Under the pieces are notes generated by a model, which saw nothing but the letters and a program-made list of their open reading frames with translations, ran no database searches and had not been told where the DNA came from. Both the position numbers and the translations under genes were made by a program. From an uncultured Prevotella sp. (lineage in GTDB: Bacteria > Bacteroidota > Bacteroidia > Bacteroidales > Bacteroidaceae), in contig USCX01000048.1 of assembly GCA_900553285.1 (NCBI GenBank), positions 1 through 9,793 on the forward strand: 9,793 bases of DNA, read 5' to 3'. Below, in pieces: positions 6,640 through 9,793 of this stretch (within the stretch, counting starts at the first letter, position 1; each line of letters opens with the position of its first letter).

Positions 6640-8334
6640 TCAGCCTTCAAGGTTCCGATAACGGGTGCGCTTGGGTTCGTCAAGCCCTAAACGCTTTGCC
6701 TTGTTGACCTCATAGTCACTGTATCCGCCTTCAAAATAAAAGACATTTCCATCGCCTTCAAACGCGAGGATATGGGTACATATACGGTCGAGAAACCAAC
6801 GGTCATGGCTGATGATGACGGCGCAACCGGCGAACTCGTCCAATCCTTCTTCAAGAGCGCGGAGCGTGTTGACGTCGATGTCATTCGTAGGTTCGTCGAG
6901 CAAAAGCACGTTGCCTTCTTCTTTCAAAGCCATGGCCAGATGAAGCCGGTTACGTTCGCCACCGGAGAGCACGCCGCACTTCTTCTCCTGGTCGGCACCC
7001 GAAAAGTTGAAACGACTCAGATAGGCCCGCGCATTGATGTCCCGTCCGCCCAGACGCAACGTTTCGTTTCCCTGACTGACCACTTCGTAAACACTTTTTT
7101 GCGGGTCGATGTCGCGATGCTGCTGGTCGACATAAGCCAGTTTGACCGTCTCTCCCACTTCGAACGTCCCTGAATCGGGCGTATCCAGCCCCATAATAAG
7201 ACGGAAAAGCGTCGTTTTTCCTGCGCCGTTAGGCCCGATAACACCGATAATGCCGGCCGGCGGAAGCGAGAAGTTCAAATCGCTGAAAAGCACTTTGTCT
7301 CCAAAAGACTTCGCCACGTGCTGCGCCTCAATGACCTTGCGACCAAGACGAGGACCGTTCGGTATGAAAATCTCAACGTTCTGTTCCTTGTCTTTCTGGT
7401 CCTCGTTGAGCAGCTTGTCGTACGAATTAAGACGGGCTTTCCCCTTGGCCTGACGCGCTTTCGGGGCCATACGCACCCATTCCAACTCTCTTTCGAGGGT
7501 CTTTCGCCGCTTGCTGGCCACTTTCTCCTCCATCTCCATTCTTCGCGTCTTCTGTTCGAGCCACGAAGAATAGTTTCCCTGCCAAGGAATGCCCTCACCG
7601 CGGTCGAGTTCGAGTATCCACCCCGCCACGTCGTCGAGGAAGTAACGGTCGTGGGTGACTGCTATTACCGTACCGGGGTACTGGTTCAGATGGTGTTCCA
7701 GCCATTCGATGCTCTCGGCGTCGAGGTGGTTCGTAGGTTCGTCAAGCAAAAGGACGTCGGGCTTCTGCAAGAGCAAACGACAAAGCGCCACACGGCGGCG
7801 CTCGCCTCCGGAAAGATGCTCGGTCAACTGATCGGCAGGCGGGCAGCGCAGGGCGGCCATTGCACGGTCAAGGCGGCTATCGAGCGTCCAGGCGTCGTGG
7901 GCATCAAGCAGGTCCTGCAACTCACCCTGACGGGTGAAAAGTTCATTCATCCTGTCTTCATTTTCGTAATACTCCGGAAGAGCGAACTTTTGGTTAATCT
8001 CTTCATACTCGGCCAGCGCGTCGACAACGGACTGCACTCCCTCCTGAACCACCTCACGCACCGTCTTCGCCGGATCAAGCTGGGGCTCCTGTGGAAGATA
8101 ACCGACGGAATAACCGGGAGAGAACACCACCTCGCCCTGATAGTCTTGGTCAAGTCCGGCGATGATTTTCATCAACGTGGACTTACCCGAGCCGTTCAAA
8201 CCGATGATGCCGATTTTCGCCCCGTAGAAGAACGACAAATAGATGTTCTTGAGAATTTGCTTGTTGGTCTGACGAATTGTTTTGCTCACGCCAACCATCG
8301 AGAAGATGACTTTCTTGTCGTCTGCCGTTGCCAT
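6640..8334 (-). CDS. ettA: ABC-F ATPase EttA, energy-dependent translational throttle protein
   Basis: A 564-residue cytoplasmic ABC-F protein with two ATPase domains and no membrane segment. EttA binds the ribosomal E site and gates early elongation according to the ATP/ADP level. First ATPase: Walker A GLNGSGKST (45-53), signature LSGGE (174-178), Walker B LLLDE with catalytic Glu199, switch His228. Second ATPase: Walker A GPNGAGKT (367-374), LSGGE (456-460), Glu481, His510. The arm insertion lies at about 95-140. The charged linker (P-site tRNA-interaction motif) lies at about 255-330, with the EttA-like EWVRMAPKARQAKGKARL segment. This linker and the overall length favour EttA over Uup or resistance-type ABC-F proteins. 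All catalytic residues are intact. A promoter overlapping the tRNA-Val terminator precedes it with a leader of about 32 nt. Confidence 0.95.
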   Translation of the reverse strand: MATADDKKVIFSMVGVSKTIRQTNKQILKNIYLSFFYGAKIGIIGLNGSGKSTLMKIIAGLDQDYQGEVVFSPGYSVGYLPQEPQLDPAKTVREVVQEGVQSVVDALAEYEEINQKFALPEYYENEDRMNELFTRQGELQDLLDAHDAWTLDSRLDRAMAALRCPPADQLTEHLSGGERRRVALCRLLLQKPDVLLLDEPTNHLDAESIEWLEHHLNQYPGTVIAVTHDRYFLDDVAGWILELDRGEGIPWQGNYSSWLEQKTRRMEMEEKVASKRRKTLERELEWVRMAPKARQAKGKARLNSYDKLLNEDQKDKEQNVEIFIPNGPRLGRKVIEAQHVAKSFGDKVLFSDLNFSLPPAGIIGVIGPNGAGKTTLFRLIMGLDTPDSGTFEVGETVKLAYVDQQHRDIDPQKSVYEVVSQGNETLRLGGRDINARAYLSRFNFSGADQEKKCGVLSGGERNRLHLAMALKEEGNVLLLDEPTNDIDVNTLRALEEGLDEFAGCAVIISHDRWFLDRICTHILAFEGDGNVFYFEGGYSDYEVNKAKRLGLDEPKRTRYRNLEG

Positions 8335-8372
8335 GTTTGAAGTGTCTAAAAAAGTGATTGATTATTTTGTGG

Positions 8373-8405
8373 CAAAAATACACAAAAAAAGCACTCCGGC
8401 AAAAA
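8373..8405 (-). promoter_or_regulatory. Promoter of ettA, inside the tRNA-Val terminator region
   Basis: On the minus strand a TTTG ending a T run (plus 8400-8403) is followed after exactly 19 nt by TATTTTTG (plus 8373-8380), a perfect TAnnTTTG box. Predicted transcription start is near 8366. The -33 box falls in the loop of the tRNA-Val terminator hairpin and the -7 box lies just beyond its T tract. Confidence 0.7.
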
Positions 8406-8419
8406 GGCAGAAGTGCTTT
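8384..8419 (-). terminator. Intrinsic terminator of tRNA-Val
   Basis: On the minus strand AAAGCACT (plus 8412-8419) pairs with AGTGCTTT (plus 8388-8395), extended by a T-G and a C-G pair. The stem is followed by a run of seven T (complement of A 8384-8390). It begins 11 nt after the tRNA 3' end and separates the tRNA from ettA. Confidence 0.85.
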
Positions 8420-8429
8420 ATTCCTCGGG

Positions 8430-8504
8430 TGGGCGCTGAGGGATTCGAACCCCCGACCCTCTGCTTGTAAGGCAGACGCTCTGAACCAGCTGAGCTAAGC
8501 GCCC
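8430..8504 (-). tRNA. tRNA-Val (anticodon UAC)
   Basis: The minus strand folds into a complete cloverleaf. The acceptor GGGCGCT pairs with AGCGCCC, and the D stem GCTC with GAGC. The anticodon stem TCTGC pairs with GCAGA around loop CTTACAA, giving anticodon TAC (plus 8467-8469). A 5-nt variable loop follows, then T stem GGGGG with CCCTC (one G-T pair) around TTCGAAT. The discriminator is A (8430). The next bases are CCC, so the CCA tail is not encoded and must be added by tRNA nucleotidyltransferase, which is normal for this phylum. The gene stands alone, with its own promoter and terminator. Confidence 0.97.
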
Positions 8505-8526
8505 GTCTATCGTTTCAAAAGCGATG

Positions 8527-8558
8527 CAAAAGTACGGGTTATTTTTGAGAACGCCAAA
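8527..8558 (-). promoter_or_regulatory. Promoter of tRNA-Val
   Basis: On the minus strand TTTG (plus 8555-8558) is followed after 20 nt by TACTTTTG (plus 8527-8534), a perfect Bacteroidota -7 box. The predicted start near 8520 gives a 5' leader of about 16 nt, to be removed by RNase P. Confidence 0.8.
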
Positions 8559-8570
8559 TATATCGATAAG

Positions 8571-8595
8571 TTTTTTGCGTCCGACGAGCAAAAAA
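8571..8595. repeat. Inverted repeat in the tRNA-Val / patatin divergent region
   Basis: TTTTTTGC (8571-8578) and GCAAAAAA (8588-8595) are perfect 8-nt inverted arms around a 9-nt centre. The element lies upstream of the tRNA-Val -33 box on one side and of the patatin -7 box on the other. It does not follow any gene end, so it is not an obvious terminator. It could be a protein-binding site, an UP-like A/T element, or chance in an A/T-rich spacer. The rest of the 164-bp spacer holds only the two promoters. Confidence 0.4.
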
Positions 8596-8639
8596 GAGCA
8601 TAGCCACCCCATGAGAACAGGCAGGACGATTAAAAACGC

Positions 8640-8647
8640 TATCTTTG
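8640..8647 (+). promoter_or_regulatory. -7 promoter box of the patatin gene
   Basis: TATCTTTG matches the TAnnTTTG consensus exactly and lies 21 nt before the ATG. No convincing TTTG -33 box was found at the expected distance, so strength may depend on other contacts. Confidence 0.6.
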
Positions 8648-8668
8648 CTCCACATTATATATTGAGAT

Positions 8669-9613
8669 ATGAAAAAAGACGTTGCACTTACCTTATCGTG
8701 CGGAGGAGCGCGGGGGTTGGCCCACATCGGCGTCATACGCGAACTTGAAGCCCGCGGTTACCGTATCCGCTCGGTGGCCGGCTGTTCAATCGGCTCGCTC
8801 ATCGGCGCTTTTCTTGCCATGGGAAAGCTGGACGCCCTTGAACTCTTCATGCGTTCGCTGTCGCTGGACGACATGACGGACTACATCGACTTCACCCTGT
8901 CGGAACATGGTTTCATCAAAGCGCAACGCTTCATCAACAAGCTCAAAGAACTGGCCCCCGACTGCCCCATTGAGACTCTTCCGGTCAAACTGTCCATCGT
9001 GGCCACGAACCTCGAAACCGGCAAAGCGGAGATTTTCACACAAGGCAGTATTTACCGTGCCGTGAGAGCGTCCATCGCCATCCCCATCGTCATCACCTCC
9101 GTCGAACAGCATGGGGCCCAGCTTGTCGACGGCAGTGTGGTAAACCCTCTCCCGCTCGACTTAGCCCGCCCGCAAGAAGGCGAAATCAGCGTAGCGGTCA
9201 ACCTTTACGCCCAAGGGACGGTGGAACTCCCCGCCGCCTCCCCACGTGCCATCCGTACCGCGACAGACATGTTCGCCTACCTGCGCAAGAAACTTCACGC
9301 CGTCAGGTCTTGGCGCACGAGCCTGCTCCAAACCGTATTCAACGAATCGAACGAAAGCACGGGCTACATCGGGCGTATCCGCTCCATCTTCGACCTGATG
9401 ACACAACGCCTCATCGAAAAAACGCTCGAAGCGCAACCGGCAGACATAGTTATCGACATTCCGCTTACTGCCGCCTCGGTATTTGATTTCTACCGTGCCG
9501 GATGGCTCATTGAGCTCGGACGCCGGGCGGCCAGCAAGGCCCTCGACCACTACGAAACATCGTCGAAAGGCCGTTTCTCATTCCTTTACCGATGGCTGAG
9601 GGGAGGCCACTGA
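8669..9613 (+). CDS. Patatin-like phospholipase family protein (RssA type)
   Basis: A 314-residue protein of the patatin-like acyl hydrolase family. The N terminus holds the oxyanion-hole glycine loop CGGARGLAHIG (11-21), the nucleophile elbow G38-C-S40-I-G42 (GxSxG), and later the catalytic Asp in VDGSVVNPLP (Asp154). The Ser-Asp dyad is therefore complete and the enzyme should cleave acyl esters of lipids; the actual substrate is unknown. The compact form without an extra domain resembles RssA/YlbK-type bacterial patatins. No signal peptide is seen, so it is probably cytoplasmic or peripheral at the inner membrane, unlike the outer-membrane patatins with a beta-barrel. The region after about 200 is less conserved and rich in Arg, ending FLYRWLRGGH. 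The start at 8669 is set by the glycine loop close behind it and by the promoter box. It is followed closely by the rnpB promoter. Confidence 0.92.
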   Translation: MKKDVALTLSCGGARGLAHIGVIRELEARGYRIRSVAGCSIGSLIGAFLAMGKLDALELFMRSLSLDDMTDYIDFTLSEHGFIKAQRFINKLKELAPDCPIETLPVKLSIVATNLETGKAEIFTQGSIYRAVRASIAIPIVITSVEQHGAQLVDGSVVNPLPLDLARPQEGEISVAVNLYAQGTVELPAASPRAIRTATDMFAYLRKKLHAVRSWRTSLLQTVFNESNESTGYIGRIRSIFDLMTQRLIEKTLEAQPADIVIDIPLTAASVFDFYRAGWLIELGRRAASKALDHYETSSKGRFSFLYRWLRGGH

Positions 9614-9635
9614 CTCGTAAATCGGATTAAATTGT

Positions 9636-9643
9636 TACCTTTG
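9636..9643 (+). promoter_or_regulatory. -7 promoter box of rnpB
   Basis: TACCTTTG matches TAnnTTTG exactly and lies about 7 nt before the expected 5' end of the RNase P RNA, and only 22 nt after the patatin stop. A -33 box is not evident, so part of it may overlap the patatin 3' end. Confidence 0.65.
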
Positions 9644-9650
9644 CAGTCCA

Positions 9651-9793
9651 TAAAGGACAGAAGGCCGGTCTGCCGCGTGCGTCCCGGTGGCGCAGGAGGA
9701 AAGTCCGGGCAACACAGGGCAATCCGCTTCCTAACGGGAAGTCGCCCGTGAGGGTGAGTGAAGGCAGAAGAAAACAACCGCCGGCGTTTCAAG
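9651..9793 (+). ncRNA. rnpB: RNase P RNA (class A), 5' part
   Basis: Catalytic RNA of RNase P, which removes 5' leaders from tRNA precursors such as the tRNA-Val in this window. The near-universal core block GAGGAAAGTCCGGGC is at 9696-9710, followed by AACACAGGGCA. A stem CTTCC/GGAAG closes the loop TAACG at 9727-9741, and the conserved block AGAAAACAACCGCC is at 9769-9782. A short hairpin with arms TGCG (9678-9681) and CGCA (9691-9694) fits P3. The 3' half, including the distal P2/P4 strand and the 3' strand of P1, lies beyond the right edge. The 5' end is placed from the promoter box and is accurate to a few bases only. Confidence 0.93.

Noticed and set aside
5964..6707. Plus-strand open frame of 247 codons spanning the HhH gene start, the SUI1 gene and the ettA end
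   Set aside because: It crosses three genes on the other strand whose products are recognisable, has no domain, and covers the stem-loop between ettA and SUI1.
7318..8340. Long plus-strand open frame of 340 codons opposite ettA
   Set aside because: It lies entirely antisense to an unmistakable EttA with all ATPase motifs, and its translation shows no recognisable domain. It is the usual mirror frame of a high-GC coding strand.
1..9793. CRISPR array, insertion sequence, phage, toxin-antitoxin or defence genes
   Set aside because: No regularly spaced direct repeats, transposase or integrase motifs, attachment-site-like duplication at the tRNA, or defence domains were seen; every sizeable frame is explained by housekeeping families.

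Overview
The window is an ordinary, gene-dense chromosomal segment from a Bacteroidota bacterium, most likely order Bacteroidales. The assignment rests on several Bacteroidota-type promoters (a -7 box TAnnTTTG, three of them with a TTTG-like -33 box 19-20 nt upstream), starts without Shine-Dalgarno sequences but with A-rich leaders, a Bacteroides-style tRNA-Val and RNase P RNA, and PheT/YebC/EttA proteins that read like those of Bacteroides relatives. Base composition looks balanced, a little above half GC by eye. I cannot fix the genus.

Layout, left to right. (1) The 3' part of a hemolysin III/PAQR membrane protein gene (trhA-like). (2) A plus-strand housekeeping run behind a clear promoter: pheT (phenylalanyl-tRNA synthetase beta chain), a YebC/TACO1-family translation factor and, after a stem-loop, a small TSCPD-domain protein. 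(3) A minus-strand small lipoprotein of unknown function whose 3' end overlaps the TSCPD gene tail to tail. (4) A divergent plus-strand C_GCAxxG_C_C-family protein. (5) A bidirectional terminator, then a minus-strand block read right to left: tRNA-Val(UAC), ettA (ABC-F translational throttle), a SUI1/eIF1-like protein, and a membrane-anchored protein with three helix-hairpin-helix modules. (6) A plus-strand patatin-like phospholipase. (7) The 5' portion of RNase P RNA, running off the right edge.

The dominant theme is translation and RNA maturation: aminoacylation (PheT), relief or regulation of ribosome pausing (YebC, EttA), an initiation-factor-like protein (SUI1), a tRNA and RNase P. I see no mobile element, CRISPR array, phage gene or defence system, and no convincing new system. 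The points most worth a second look are architectural: the ettA promoter nested in the tRNA-Val terminator, a stem-loop 9 nt ahead of the TSCPD start codon, an unexplained inverted repeat between divergent promoters, and a SUI1 plus membrane HhH gene pair.
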